This document shows, one piece after another, positions 54,296-63,156 of a stretch of 64,000 nt of DNA. Source of the DNA: Pseudomonadota bacterium (GTDB lineage: Bacteria; Pseudomonadota; Alphaproteobacteria; Caulobacterales; Caulobacteraceae). The stretch lies in contig JAKBBV010000007.1 of assembly GCA_021808285.1 (NCBI GenBank), positions 20,089 to 84,088 of the forward strand, in the 5' to 3' direction. The stretch's first letter is position 1. Each line of letters starts with the position of its first letter. The notes under the pieces are model-generated. The model worked only from the letters and a program-made list of their open reading frames with translations. It did no database searches and was not told the DNA's origin. The translations under genes were made by a program, and so were the position numbers.

Positions 54296-54628
54296 TCATT
54301 TCTTCGCCGCCGCATCCAGGTCGGCCTGGATCGCCTTGAGCCGCGTCTCATCGAGCTCTGCCTCGGGATAGGCGGAGATCGCCCGCAGGGTCATGCCCTT
54401 GATATCGTCAAGTCCAGGATAGGCGAGCAGCTTGGGAAAGTCCTTTTCAAGGACCGCGTGATCCGCGGGGTCGGCGATCAGATCGGAAATTGGAGTGTTT
54501 TCCACGGAGGCGGCTCCGGCCGCCGAGGGGATGGGGGCCGGATCGGTCGCCGTTTGGGCCAAGGCGGCGCCGGCCAGGGCAAGGACGGTTGAGGCGGCCG
54601 CAAGCCGGGTCAGAAAGATCTTTTTCAT
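54296..54628 (-). CDS. Small exported protein of unknown function
   Basis: ATG 54628, with GAGGGA upstream, gives 110 residues with a signal peptide (KKIFLTRLAAASTVLALAGAALAQ). The mature part reads VENTPISDLIADPADHAVLEKDFPKLLAYPGLDDIKGMTLRAISAYPEAELDETRLKAIQADL. From memory this NTPI...VLxKDFPxL...KGMTLR...DxxLxxIxxDL pattern recurs in small exported proteins of Caulobacter and Sphingomonas relatives, with no known function. It is divergent from gatB, and the 122-base gap should contain both promoters. Confidence 0.7.
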   Translation of the reverse strand: MKKIFLTRLAAASTVLALAGAALAQTATDPAPIPSAAGAASVENTPISDLIADPADHAVLEKDFPKLLAYPGLDDIKGMTLRAISAYPEAELDETRLKAIQADLDAAAKK

Positions 54629-54750
54629 GGCGTCCCTCAGGCGTCTGTCGTCAACCGGAAATGTGGGAAAGACGATCCTCCCAGGGTGAACAGCTTGACT
54701 GGCAAATGCAGGATTTGTCCAGAGGCGTCCGCCCGGTGTAACAGCAGCCA

Positions 54751-56220
54751 ATGAGCGAGATGTCCCCCCCCACAATCGCAGGCGCTACTGGACCCTGGGA
54801 AATCGTCCTGGGATTGGAGGTTCATGCCCAGGTCGCCTCAAGGTCAAAGCTGTTCTCCGGGGCGGCCGTGGGTTTCGGCGCCGCCCCTAATTCCCAGGTG
54901 AGCCTCGTGGATGCGGCCATGCCGGGGATGTTGCCCGTGATCAATCGGCGCTGCGTCGAACAGGCGGTGGTCACGGGGCTCGGACTGAACGCGAAGATCA
55001 ATCTCTGGTCGCGTTTCGATCGAAAGAACTATTTCTATCCCGATCTGCCGCAGGGCTATCAGATCAGTCAGTATAAGGACCCTATAGTCGGGGAAGGGCA
55101 GGTGGAGGTCGAGCGCGATGACGGCTCGACTTTCGTGGTCCGGATCGAGCGGTTGCACCTGGAACAGGACGCCGGGAAGTCAATTCACGATATCGATCCC
55201 GACCATACCCTTGTAGACCTCAATCGTGCGGGTACGGCTCTGATGGAGATCGTGTCCTATCCCGACATGCGGTCCGCTGAAGAGGCGGCCGCCTATGTGC
55301 GCAAGCTGCGCTCAATTCTCCGCTATCTGGGAACCTGCGACGGCGATCTGGAAAAGGGCAATCTCCGCGCGGACGTCAATGTGTCAGTGCGGCGACCGGG
55401 CGAGCCATACGGCACGCGATGCGAGATCAAGAATGTCAATTCTTACCGCTATATCCAGCAGGCGATTGAGTTCGAGGCGCGCCGTCAGGTGACTATTCTG
55501 GAGGACGGCGGCGCCATAAGTCAGGAGACCCGTCTGTTTGACCCGGTGAGAGGTGAGACCCGCTCCATGCGCTCGAAGGAGGAGGCGCAGGACTATCGCT
55601 ATTTTCCAGATCCCGATCTCCTACCTCTGGAGCTGGACCCGGCCTGGGTAGAGGCAATTCGCGCCGATCTGCCCGAGCTTCCGGACGCCAAGCGAGCGCG
55701 ATTTGTCGCCCAGTACGGTCTCACCCCCTACGACGCCGGCGTGCTCGCGAGCGATCGGGCGCGCGCGGATTTCTTCGAGGCCGCCGCTCAGGGCCGCGAC
55801 GCCAAGCTGACAGCCAATTGGGTCACGAACGAGTTGGCCGCCTACCTCGCCCGCGATGGTCTTGAGATCGAGATGAGCAAGATCTCGGCTACAAACCTGG
55901 GCGAGCTTGTACGGTTGATCGAGGAACAGGTGATCTCCAGCAAGATCGCACGTGAGGTGTTCGAGCACATGTGGACTGGCGAGGGCGACCCTGGCGGAAT
56001 CGTAGAGGCTCGCGGCCTGCGCCAGGTGAGCGACACCGGGGCTCTGGAAACCCTTATCGACGCCTTGATCGCGGCCAATCCCGGCCAAGCCGCAGCGGTG
56101 AGGGCGAAGCCTCAGGCCATCGGCTGGTTCGTCGGGCAGGTGATGCGTGAAACCGGCGGCAAGGCCAATCCCGGGACGGTGAACTCTCTGCTTCGCGAAA
56201 AGCTGAGCTCTGTCGAGTAG
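54751..56220 (+). CDS. gatB: Asp-tRNA(Asn)/Glu-tRNA(Gln) amidotransferase subunit GatB
   Basis: GatB binds the mischarged tRNA and, with GatA and GatC, converts Asp/Glu to Asn/Gln on it. The 489-residue protein has [76 protein letters not shown] and [22 protein letters not shown]. The C-terminal YqeY-like tail ends [19 protein letters not shown] 54760 is an alternative start. gatCA lie 10 kb upstream in the same orientation. Confidence 0.96.
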   Translation: MSEMSPPTIAGATGPWEIVLGLEVHAQVASRSKLFSGAAVGFGAAPNSQVSLVDAAMPGMLPVINRRCVEQAVVTGLGLNAKINLWSRFDRKNYFYPDLPQGYQISQYKDPIVGEGQVEVERDDGSTFVVRIERLHLEQDAGKSIHDIDPDHTLVDLNRAGTALMEIVSYPDMRSAEEAAAYVRKLRSILRYLGTCDGDLEKGNLRADVNVSVRRPGEPYGTRCEIKNVNSYRYIQQAIEFEARRQVTILEDGGAISQETRLFDPVRGETRSMRSKEEAQDYRYFPDPDLLPLELDPAWVEAIRADLPELPDAKRARFVAQYGLTPYDAGVLASDRARADFFEAAAQGRDAKLTANWVTNELAAYLARDGLEIEMSKISATNLGELVRLIEEQVISSKIAREVFEHMWTGEGDPGGIVEARGLRQVSDTGALETLIDALIAANPGQAAAVRAKPQAIGWFVGQVMRETGGKANPGTVNSLLREKLSSVE

Positions 56221-56230
56221 GCTATCTTGC

Positions 56231-56255
56231 CCATTTACCGGACCCCATTTACCGG
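56231..56255. repeat. Direct repeat of 11 bp after gatB
   Basis: CCATTTACCGG occurs at 56231-56241 and 56245-56255, a 14-base period, in the gap between gatB and the Sel1-like gene. It could be a binding site for a dimeric regulator or a small duplication. Confidence 0.5.
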
Positions 56256-56281
56256 GCGTTGAACAACCGTGTGCGACACTT

Positions 56282-56302
56282 CTCCTCTCTCATGGAGAGG
56301 AG
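56282..56302 (+). promoter_or_regulatory. Hairpin covering the ribosome binding site of the Sel1-like gene
   Basis: CTCCTCTC-TCATG-GAGAGGAG is a perfect 8-bp stem with a 5-base loop. The right arm includes five of the six bases of the strong AGGAGG (56298-56303) that serves ATG 56310. In the folded message the site would be paired, so translation may depend on melting or an unfolding factor. Confidence 0.6.
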
Positions 56303-56309
56303 GTGCGTC

Positions 56310-56582
56310 ATGGCGAGTCGCGTCCCCCAGACCGATCTTCCGTTGCGCGACAACGGGGCGACATGGTTCAGGCTCGGCTTGGCGCGTGTGGCCGGCTTGG
56401 ATGTCCCGGCGGACCTTATCGTCGCTCAGGCCTACTTCACCCTCGCGGACCGGCGCGGGTCGATGGAAGGGAGGCTCTATCGCCGCGGACTTGATGGCCG
56501 AATGAGTCTGGCCGATCGCGCCGAGGCTGAACGTCTCGCCCGGGAATGGGGCGACTCCGATCAGTCCCCACCCGTCCGCTGA
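56310..56582 (+). CDS. Small Sel1-repeat-like protein
   Basis: ATG 56310 follows AGGAGG by 6 bases. The 90-residue protein holds one Sel1/TPR-like unit, ATWFRLGLARVAGLDVPADLIVAQAYFTLADRRGSMEGRLYRRGL, then a helix MSLADRAEAERLAREW. From memory this layout (LG..Y..G..VP.DL..A..WF.LA..RG) and the AEAxRLAREW end occur in a family of short Sel1-like proteins of Caulobacterales. Such repeats mediate protein contacts; no catalytic residue is expected. No signal peptide is present. Confidence 0.7.
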   Translation: MASRVPQTDLPLRDNGATWFRLGLARVAGLDVPADLIVAQAYFTLADRRGSMEGRLYRRGLDGRMSLADRAEAERLAREWGDSDQSPPVR

Positions 56583-56658
56583 GGTCGGGGCGGCCCCACG
56601 AGAACGGGGTGCGTGACGGCGACCGCCGCCAGAGGCGGATCAACCCAGCGTCGTGGTC

Positions 56659-59600
56659 TCAGGTCGTGGTCTCAGGGAGCGCGCTCGGGTCTGCTCCTCC
56701 GAGCAGGCGATAGATCGCGGGCATGACCAGAAGGACGATAGGACCTTGGGCGATCAGCCCGGCGATGATGGCGATGGCCAGGGGTTGCTCCATGGCCGCA
56801 CCTGAACCTAAAGCCAGCGCCAATGGGGTCAGAGCCAGGATCGCGGCGAGCGTCGTCATGGCGATCGGCCTTAGCCGGTTGACCCCCGCGTCGATCAGCG
56901 CCCGAGGTGGGGAAACCCCGGCCCTGACAAGCGACTCGTATTCGGTGAAATAGAAAATCGCCACCTCGGTCGTGATGCCAAGAATCATGGTGGCGCCCAT
57001 CAACGCCATGATGTTTAGCTCGACACCCGTGATCAGTAAGCCGATCGCCACGGCGGTGACGGCCAGTAAAGGCGCACACAGCACAGCCGTGGCGACCCTG
57101 AAATTCTCGAACAGAAAAAGAAGCAGGACGAACACCGCCCCCACTGCGCCGGCGAAAACGATGGCCATGCCACGAAAGGCCTCGACCTGCTGAGCGTAGA
57201 GGCCGCCGAGCTTATAGGTGACCCCAGGGGGGAGGACGCCAGGCCGCCCCAGAAGACTGATGATCTGCTTGGCGGCCGATCCTGTGTCGCGCCCCTCGAC
57301 GCGGGCGGTGACCGCAACCATCCGTTGGAGGTCCTGGCGATCAATCTCAGATTGCCCCGTAACGGTGGTGAGGCTGGCAATATCGCGCAGGGGGAAGAGA
57401 TGACCGTCGGCAGCCTTCAGCGGCTGGTCGAGCAGTTTGGCCTCTGCGTCGCGCTGCGCCGCCGGCGTCCAGACCCGAACATTGACCAAATAGGCGCCGG
57501 ATTGAACTTGGGTGTCTACAGCTCCTGACACCAAGGCGCTGATCTGACGGGCCGCCTCCGCGCGATCGATGCCTTCCAGCGCCGCCTTGATCGGATCGAC
57601 CTGGATGTTCAGCGAGTCGCCGACGATAACGATCCCATCCTTAATTTCCGTGACGCCGCGCACGGATGCGATAGTCTCGGCGACGCGCTTAGCGGTCGCC
57701 TGTAGCTGACCGTAGTCCGGTCCATAGAGCTGGATCTCAATGGGTTCCGGAACGTCGGTCAGATCGCCGATGAGATCTTCCATGAGCTGAGAGGTCTCGA
57801 CCTCAAGCCCTGGGACCTTTTCCTGCACCGCATCGCGGATGTCAGTCATGACCTTCTCGATCGGGGGGCGGTGACCGTCCTTCAACCGTACAAAGATATC
57901 GCCAGTATTGGGCTCGGTGAGTCCCCCGCCGAGTTGCGCTCCGGTCCTTCGAGAATAGGTTTCGACTGCAGGATTAGCTCTGATGATCGACTCTACCTGA
58001 CGGAGGAGGCGGTCAGTCTCGGCCAGAGATGAGCCAGGCGGGGCGATATAGTCGAAGGTGAAGCCCCCCTCATCCACCTTGGGCATGAAACCCGAACCGA
58101 CATTCGCGAACGCGACCAGCCCGACCGCCGCGAAGGCCAGAGCGCAGACTGCCGTCGTCCACGGCGCGGCGATCGCGGCTCTCAGCGCCTTGCCATAGAG
58201 CCCGGTCAAGCGTCCCGTCTCCTGAATCGGCGACGTCCGTCTCCCCCCGCCCAGAAGGCGTTCGGAGAGGGCTGGCACCACCCACCAAGCGAATAGGAAC
58301 GAAATGGCGAGCGCGCTCGCCATGGTCAGCGAGAGCGCCTTGAAGAAGGCGCCCGTGACCCCCGAAAGAAAGGCCAGTGGCAGGAAGATGATGATCGTCG
58401 CCGAGGAAGACCCGAACAGGGGCTTGAGGAACTCCGCCACCGCCGCCGGAACGAGGCTATTGATCTGGCCGTTTTCGCCCTGGAGCCGGCGCTCGATGTG
58501 CTCGATCATGACGATGGCGTCGTCGATGATGAGTCCTATGGCGGCGGCCATCCCGCCAAGGGTCATGATGTTGAAGCTCTGGCCCAGAACAGCGAGCAGA
58601 AAGGTTGTCACAGCCAAGGTCGCAGGCACCACGACCACCGCCGCAAGGGTGACCTTCCAGTCTCGCAGAAACACAAAGAGCACGAGCCCAGCCAAGACGA
58701 CGCCGATGATGATCGCGTCGCGCAGGGCCGCCGCCGACCGCGTGATCAGTTGACTCTGATCGTACCAGTTGGCGTAGGCCACATGGCCTGGTCCCAGCTT
58801 TTGGGCGGCCTTGAAAACCTTCTGCGCCTCACGGACGATCTGGACGGTGTTGCCGCCGCGCTGTTGGTAGAGGTTGATGAGAACGGCGTCCTGGCCATCG
58901 GCTGTGACGCGAATCCATTGCGGAGCAGGTTCGGCGCGCACGCTCGCCACATCTCCCAACCGGACCACGCCGCCCGAAGCCGTATGGATGGGCGCGTCTA
59001 TGATCTGGCGGATATCGGTCAGCCGTGAATCATTGAGGACGAGCAGCAGCTTGCCGCGGTCCTCGAGCTTTCCGGCGGCGCTTAGAACATTGTCATTCGC
59101 GAGCGCTGTGGACACGTCGTTAAGGGTGAGTCCGAAGCTTCGAAGCGCGGCGGGATCGGCCGTGATCCGATATTCGCCCACATCTCCGCCCTGGCTCTCC
59201 GCCCTCATGACGCCTTTGACCGAGGTGAGCATCGGATCGAGGACGCGGTCGGCGAACTCTCGCATCTGGACAAGCGAGGCCCGGCGGGAGGTCAGGCTAT
59301 AGGCAGCGATGGGAAAAACCACCGGATCCATCCGCCGGGTTTGGTAGGAGACCCCCGGCATGGCCTGGGTGGCTTGGGACATGGCGGCATCGACCCGCTG
59401 CAGGGCGAGGTCCATGTCTGAGCCCCAGGTGAAATTGATCGAGGCCTCCATTTCCCCTCGACTGGTGGTCGTCCGGATCGACTGCACGTCCTGAACGGCG
59501 CGGAGGGCCGCCTCCACGGGGCGCGTGATCATCGTTTCGGTCTGGTCGATTGGGCGGTCACCAGCGTCCACTGTGACCTGGACCCGCGGAAAGCGCACAT

Positions 59601-59715
59601 TCGGAAACAAGGCGACCGGAAGCGCGATTCCGGCAGCGATCCCGCCCACGACAAGGATCGTCAGGAGAGATAGCAGAGAGCGGCGGCGCTTTGCGACCAG
59701 CTGGTTCAGGTTCAT
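56659..59715 (-). CDS. RND efflux transporter permease
   Basis: The 1018-residue inner-membrane proton antiporter belongs to the AcrB superfamily. Twelve spans in the 1+5+1+5 order and two large periplasmic loops are seen. LFPNVRFPRVQVTVDAGDRPIDQTETMITRPVEAAL is the typical first loop. The proton-relay pair is Asp398-Asp399 in GLIIDDAIVMIEHIERR, as in drug (HAE) rather than metal (HME) pumps, which carry one Asp there. The substrate is unknown. It overlaps the adaptor gene by 4 bases and is last in the tripartite operon. Confidence 0.92.
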   Translation of the reverse strand: MNLNQLVAKRRRSLLSLLTILVVGGIAAGIALPVALFPNVRFPRVQVTVDAGDRPIDQTETMITRPVEAALRAVQDVQSIRTTTSRGEMEASINFTWGSDMDLALQRVDAAMSQATQAMPGVSYQTRRMDPVVFPIAAYSLTSRRASLVQMREFADRVLDPMLTSVKGVMRAESQGGDVGEYRITADPAALRSFGLTLNDVSTALANDNVLSAAGKLEDRGKLLLVLNDSRLTDIRQIIDAPIHTASGGVVRLGDVASVRAEPAPQWIRVTADGQDAVLINLYQQRGGNTVQIVREAQKVFKAAQKLGPGHVAYANWYDQSQLITRSAAALRDAIIIGVVLAGLVLFVFLRDWKVTLAAVVVVPATLAVTTFLLAVLGQSFNIMTLGGMAAAIGLIIDDAIVMIEHIERRLQGENGQINSLVPAAVAEFLKPLFGSSSATIIIFLPLAFLSGVTGAFFKALSLTMASALAISFLFAWWVVPALSERLLGGGRRTSPIQETGRLTGLYGKALRAAIAAPWTTAVCALAFAAVGLVAFANVGSGFMPKVDEGGFTFDYIAPPGSSLAETDRLLRQVESIIRANPAVETYSRRTGAQLGGGLTEPNTGDIFVRLKDGHRPPIEKVMTDIRDAVQEKVPGLEVETSQLMEDLIGDLTDVPEPIEIQLYGPDYGQLQATAKRVAETIASVRGVTEIKDGIVIVGDSLNIQVDPIKAALEGIDRAEAARQISALVSGAVDTQVQSGAYLVNVRVWTPAAQRDAEAKLLDQPLKAADGHLFPLRDIASLTTVTGQSEIDRQDLQRMVAVTARVEGRDTGSAAKQIISLLGRPGVLPPGVTYKLGGLYAQQVEAFRGMAIVFAGAVGAVFVLLLFLFENFRVATAVLCAPLLAVTAVAIGLLITGVELNIMALMGATMILGITTEVAIFYFTEYESLVRAGVSPPRALIDAGVNRLRPIAMTTLAAILALTPLALALGSGAAMEQPLAIAIIAGLIAQGPIVLLVMPAIYRLLGGADPSALPETTT

Positions 59716-60776
59716 GGGCGCGTCAACCTGACCGACATCCCGTCCTGAAGCTGATAGGCGCCCGCTACAGCCACATTCTGTCCGGCGCTGATGTCGCCCT
59801 TGATCTCCACCCGCGGGCCGAACTGGCGCCCGATCGTCACATCGACGCGAGAGGCTTTTCCGCCCGCGACCACAAATATGTGAGAGCCGGTATCATCATA
59901 GACGACTGAGGCGGCCGGAACGCTGAGTCCTGAATGGGATCCGGCGACAATTCGCGCGCTGACCGAGGTCCCAACGGGAAGGCCCCAGCCCGGCGTTGGA
60001 GCTTCAGCGTCGATCTGTTTGGTCGACGGATCGACCAGTTTGCCCACGTGGCTGAGATGTGCGGCAATTTCCGGTCCGCCGAATACCGGCCAGAGCGTCA
60101 CCTGATCTCCGGCCTGGACCTTGCTGGCCTGGGTCGGACTGACCCAAAGACGGGCCACCGCCGCCTTGTCGCCTGAAAGGGTGACGAGGTCGGCCATTTC
60201 CGCGACGCGGTCGCCGGGCGCAACGGGCGTGGTCAGAACGACTGCGTCGGTGGGCGCCTTGAGAACCTGTGCGGAATCGCCCGCTCCTTGGGCGCGGGCG
60301 GCCGCGAGCTGAGCCTGGGCGTCGGCGAAGGCACGCTGCGCGGCGTTCAACTGGTCGGCGCCGACAAGCTGTCGCGCCGCCAGATGGCGGACACGGGTGA
60401 GGTCCCGCTCCGAGAAGTCCAGGGCGTGCTGCGCCTGGGCGTAAGCCAGGGCGGAAGCGGGCGAGTCGCCGATTCGCACCAGAGGCTCACCCCGAAGCAC
60501 CGCTTGACCCGGGCGGACCAGGACCGCCTGGACGACCGCGGCGCGCGGAGCCGCAATCGTGACCTCACCGCCCGGATCGGCCTGCAGCACACCGGTCGCC
60601 TCGATGGCATCGGGAATAGGCCCAGCCTCGATCCTTCCGAGCGTCACCTGCGCTGCCCCATCCAAGTCTCGGTCCGCTTCTCCGCCGCCGTGCAGGAGGG
60701 TCATGGCGCCTATCGCGAGGACGGCCGCCAGGATCGCCGCGATGCTGACCAGGAGGGGCTTGGATATGCGGCTCAC
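59712..60776 (-). CDS. RND efflux periplasmic adaptor
   Basis: The 354-residue membrane fusion protein has an N-terminal anchor (LLVSIAAILAAVLAIGAMTLL), a split lipoyl domain (EVTIAAPRAAVVQAVLVRPGQAVLRGEPLVRI and APTDAVVLTTPVAPGDRVAEMADLVTL), a short alpha-hairpin (AQLNAAQRAFADAQAQLAAARAQ-like), and beta-barrel and proximal domains near ASKVQAGDQVTLWPVFGG and VDVTIGRQFGPRVEIKGDISAGQNVAV. It bridges permease and outer-membrane channel. It overlaps both neighbours by 4 bases (ATGA). Confidence 0.92.
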   Translation of the reverse strand: MSRISKPLLVSIAAILAAVLAIGAMTLLHGGGEADRDLDGAAQVTLGRIEAGPIPDAIEATGVLQADPGGEVTIAAPRAAVVQAVLVRPGQAVLRGEPLVRIGDSPASALAYAQAQHALDFSERDLTRVRHLAARQLVGADQLNAAQRAFADAQAQLAAARAQGAGDSAQVLKAPTDAVVLTTPVAPGDRVAEMADLVTLSGDKAAVARLWVSPTQASKVQAGDQVTLWPVFGGPEIAAHLSHVGKLVDPSTKQIDAEAPTPGWGLPVGTSVSARIVAGSHSGLSVPAASVVYDDTGSHIFVVAGGKASRVDVTIGRQFGPRVEIKGDISAGQNVAVAGAYQLQDGMSVRLTRP

Positions 60777-62158
60777 TTCTGCGTCTCCAGCGCCGGCGGA
60801 AGGAAGAGGACGGTCTCCAGGGTGATCTCGGCCAGCCGCGCGGTCAGGGCGCGGTCGCTGGCGTCGGTGAGCCGCCCTGCATAGGTCTGAAGGGCCGCCA
60901 GATAGGTCGGGCCGTCGATGTCTCCGGCTGCGAAGGCCGCCTTGGAGGAGGCGGCGAGGTCCGCGATATGCGGGACCTCCAAGTTCAGACGGGCGTCCTG
61001 GGCGCGGGCGACCTCAAGATCGTTGAGACCGGCGGCGGCGTCGGCGTCAGCCTGATCAAGTCGCGCCTGATACTCCGCCCGCAGCTGGGCGCGGTTCGCA
61101 TCTTCAATGGCGACAGGTCCTCGCGCGGTCCGAAATATGGGCAGGGTCAGGGTCGCCTGCGGGCCGTTCGACACGATTCCCGTATTATCCATCGCGTGAT
61201 TGAGCCCGACATTGAGCAAGGGGAACTGGGCCAAGACGGCCCTGCGTAGGGTGGCCTCCTGACTCTCGTATCCCGCCTTCAGGGCCAGGAGATCTGGCCG
61301 CCGCTCGGCCACAGTCGCGCGGGCGCGGTCGACCGCGGCCGCATCCCAGTCTGTCTCGGTGTTCCCTGTCCGAAGACGAAGGATCACGTCGGGTCGAAGT
61401 CCGATCAGGGCGTTAAGATCGAGGCGGGCGCGCGCCGCGATCTGACGCGCGGCGGCGGCTTGGGTCGTCGCATCAATCTTCGCGCTGACGGCGGCGACCG
61501 CCGCGGGAAGAGAAAGCTCGCCCCGGGATAATGCCGCCTTGGACTGTGCAGCCTGGAGGGTGGCGGCGCGAGCCAGATCATCGAGAGTCGGCAGCCGGGC
61601 CTCCTCCGCCAAGGCTGTTTCCGCCAGCGCCCGGGCCTGTTGGGCTACTCCCCACTCCGCCCATAGGAGCTCGAGATCTGCCTGTCGCCGTGTGGCCCTT
61701 GCAGCCGCGAGCGCTGGGGCGTGGGCGATCATACCGGCGATATCGAGACTGGGCGCAATCCCAAACGCCGTCGCCGCCGCCTGACCCGGAGCAACGAATT
61801 GTCCGGGCGTCGGCAGGTCCGCTGACAGAGAGACCTGCGGGTCGGGTAAGAGCTTGGCGGCGAAGACCTGCGCGGCAGCGACATGTGCGGCGGCGCGTTT
61901 TGCCTTGAGATCGGGGCTGTTGAGGACGGCGAGGATGGCCACATCAACGGGGGTCAAACCCGCGGCCGGATCAATCGCTTCGGGCGGCAGAGGCAGACCG
62001 GTCGGCGCCTTGGCCTGACTCGACAGGTCCGAAAGGCGTGTCGCCGTCGAGAGCGAGGTAGGAAGAGGCGCCTCCCTGGGGAGGGCGCAGCCGGAGAGAC
62101 TCCATAAAAGACCGGAGATAAAGAGAGCCGCGACCAGGTCTTCAGCGCCTTTCACCAT
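60773..62158 (-). CDS. Outer membrane efflux lipoprotein (TolC family)
   Basis: From ATG 62158 the 461-residue protein starts with a lipoprotein signal (VAALFISGLLWSLSGC); an earlier ATG at 62230 would bury this signal behind 24 residues. The body has the duplicated OEP pattern of long helices: DVAILAVLNSPDLKAKRAAAHVAAAQVFAAKLLPDPQVSLS, AERRPDLLALKAGYESQEATLRRAVLAQFPLLNVGL and a final LAALQTYAGRLTDASDRALTARLAEITL. It would form the outer-membrane duct for the adaptor and permease, which follow with ATGA overlaps. Confidence 0.9.
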   Translation of the reverse strand: MVKGAEDLVAALFISGLLWSLSGCALPREAPLPTSLSTATRLSDLSSQAKAPTGLPLPPEAIDPAAGLTPVDVAILAVLNSPDLKAKRAAAHVAAAQVFAAKLLPDPQVSLSADLPTPGQFVAPGQAAATAFGIAPSLDIAGMIAHAPALAAARATRRQADLELLWAEWGVAQQARALAETALAEEARLPTLDDLARAATLQAAQSKAALSRGELSLPAAVAAVSAKIDATTQAAAARQIAARARLDLNALIGLRPDVILRLRTGNTETDWDAAAVDRARATVAERRPDLLALKAGYESQEATLRRAVLAQFPLLNVGLNHAMDNTGIVSNGPQATLTLPIFRTARGPVAIEDANRAQLRAEYQARLDQADADAAAGLNDLEVARAQDARLNLEVPHIADLAASSKAAFAAGDIDGPTYLAALQTYAGRLTDASDRALTARLAEITLETVLFLPPALETQK

Positions 62159-62294
62159 AGGAGACGGCCAGCCCAGGCCTCTGGGAGAGGTTTGGTGCTG
62201 TTCGGCGCCGGGGAGAAGAGGCGGGGTCATCGTTCCCAGGAAGTTTCGATCAAGGCCCTCATGGCCGATGCAGCATTGCCATTCAACCCGACTT

Positions 62295-62311
62295 ATGTAG
62301 ATTTATCACAT
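62295..62311. promoter_or_regulatory. Possible PadR operator
   Basis: ATGT-N9-ACAT (ATGTAGATTTATCACAT) overlaps the padR start codon in the gap between padR and the efflux operon. PadR proteins are known to bind ATGT-N8-ACAT-like sites; the spacer here is one base longer. It sits in an AT-rich patch within GC-rich DNA. Confidence 0.4.
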
Positions 62312-62621
62312 GATCCGCAACCGTACCGCTTCCCGGCAGACACGGGCGCTGCTTAACGCGCTGCAACGGCATCCCGCGGAATGGCGGCATGGATATGATC
62401 TGGCCAAGGAGGCCGGATTGAGCTCCGGGACCCTCTACCCGATCCTGATCCGCCTGCATGAACGAGGCTTTTTGGATGCAGAGTGGCGGGCGCCAGCGGT
62501 TGCGGGCCGTCCGCCCCGACATGTCTATCGTCTTTCCCGCGCCGGATTGAGCTATGCGCTGTCTCTGGACCAAGCCTGCGTGTCTCCGCCTGTAGGCCGT
62601 CGGGGGGAGGCACTGGCGTGA
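62310..62621 (+). CDS. PadR-family transcriptional regulator
   Basis: The 103-residue protein is one winged helix of the PadR type: TRALLNALQRHPAEWRHGYDLAKEAGLSSGTLYPILIRLHERGFLDAEW includes the recognition helix, and RPPRHVYRLSRAGLSYAL the wing. It lacks a long C-terminal dimer domain, as in the short subfamily. Divergent placement beside the efflux operon suggests it represses that operon and itself. The stop overlaps the next gene's GTG as GTGA. Confidence 0.9.
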   Translation: MIRNRTASRQTRALLNALQRHPAEWRHGYDLAKEAGLSSGTLYPILIRLHERGFLDAEWRAPAVAGRPPRHVYRLSRAGLSYALSLDQACVSPPVGRRGEALA

Positions 62622-63142
62622 AGGGGGCGGGTGCACTTTCTACTTGGCTGGCGGATCAGATTGGACAGCTTGCCGCCCGCCGCCTTCACGAGCGTCATCC
62701 GGAATGGGCCGCGGCAATGCTCGCGGAACAGGCAGAGCTGCAGACAGCTCCCGGGCACCTGTCCTGGGCTTTTGGCGCCCTAGTGGCCAGCGTGAGGGCC
62801 ACCGAATGTGACCTCTCCTACCTTGGCGCTCTGGCGGCCGGAGTGCTCGCTATGACCGTCTATCAGTGGACGATGGATGAAAGCCTGCTGACGGTTGCGG
62901 CCGTCTGCGTCATCGGGCTTTGCCTGGGTTGTTTCAAACCCCGCAGCTATCTGCTGTCAGGCGTCGCAATCGGTGCGGTCGTGGCGGCCGTCAACGCCTT
63001 TGAGACGCTGACGGGCATCCGGCCAACCTATGAAGCCTATCATCATAGCTTGGCCCGGGTCCTGGCCTTCTCCATCCTCGTGCCGCCGGCGGTCTTCGCC
63101 AGCGCCGTGGGCCGGCGACTCCATTTCCTGCTCAGTGGCTGA
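62618..63142 (+). CDS. Membrane protein encoded with padR
   Basis: GTG 62618 overlaps the padR stop, with GGGGGAGG upstream. The 174-residue protein has a soluble N-terminus (LADQIGQLAARRLHERHPEWAAAMLAEQAEL) followed by WAFGALVASVRATE and then four likely spans (LGALAAGVLAMTVYQW, LLTVAAVCVIGLCLGC, YLLSGVAIGAVVAAVNAF and VLAFSILVPPAVFASAVG). The HPEWAxAMLAE...LxWAFGAL arrangement recalls proteins commonly paired with short PadR regulators, which may sense or transmit membrane signals. The function is unproven. Confidence 0.75.
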   Translation: MKGAGALSTWLADQIGQLAARRLHERHPEWAAAMLAEQAELQTAPGHLSWAFGALVASVRATECDLSYLGALAAGVLAMTVYQWTMDESLLTVAAVCVIGLCLGCFKPRSYLLSGVAIGAVVAAVNAFETLTGIRPTYEAYHHSLARVLAFSILVPPAVFASAVGRRLHFLLSG

Positions 63143-63156
63143 ACAGGACGCCCTAG

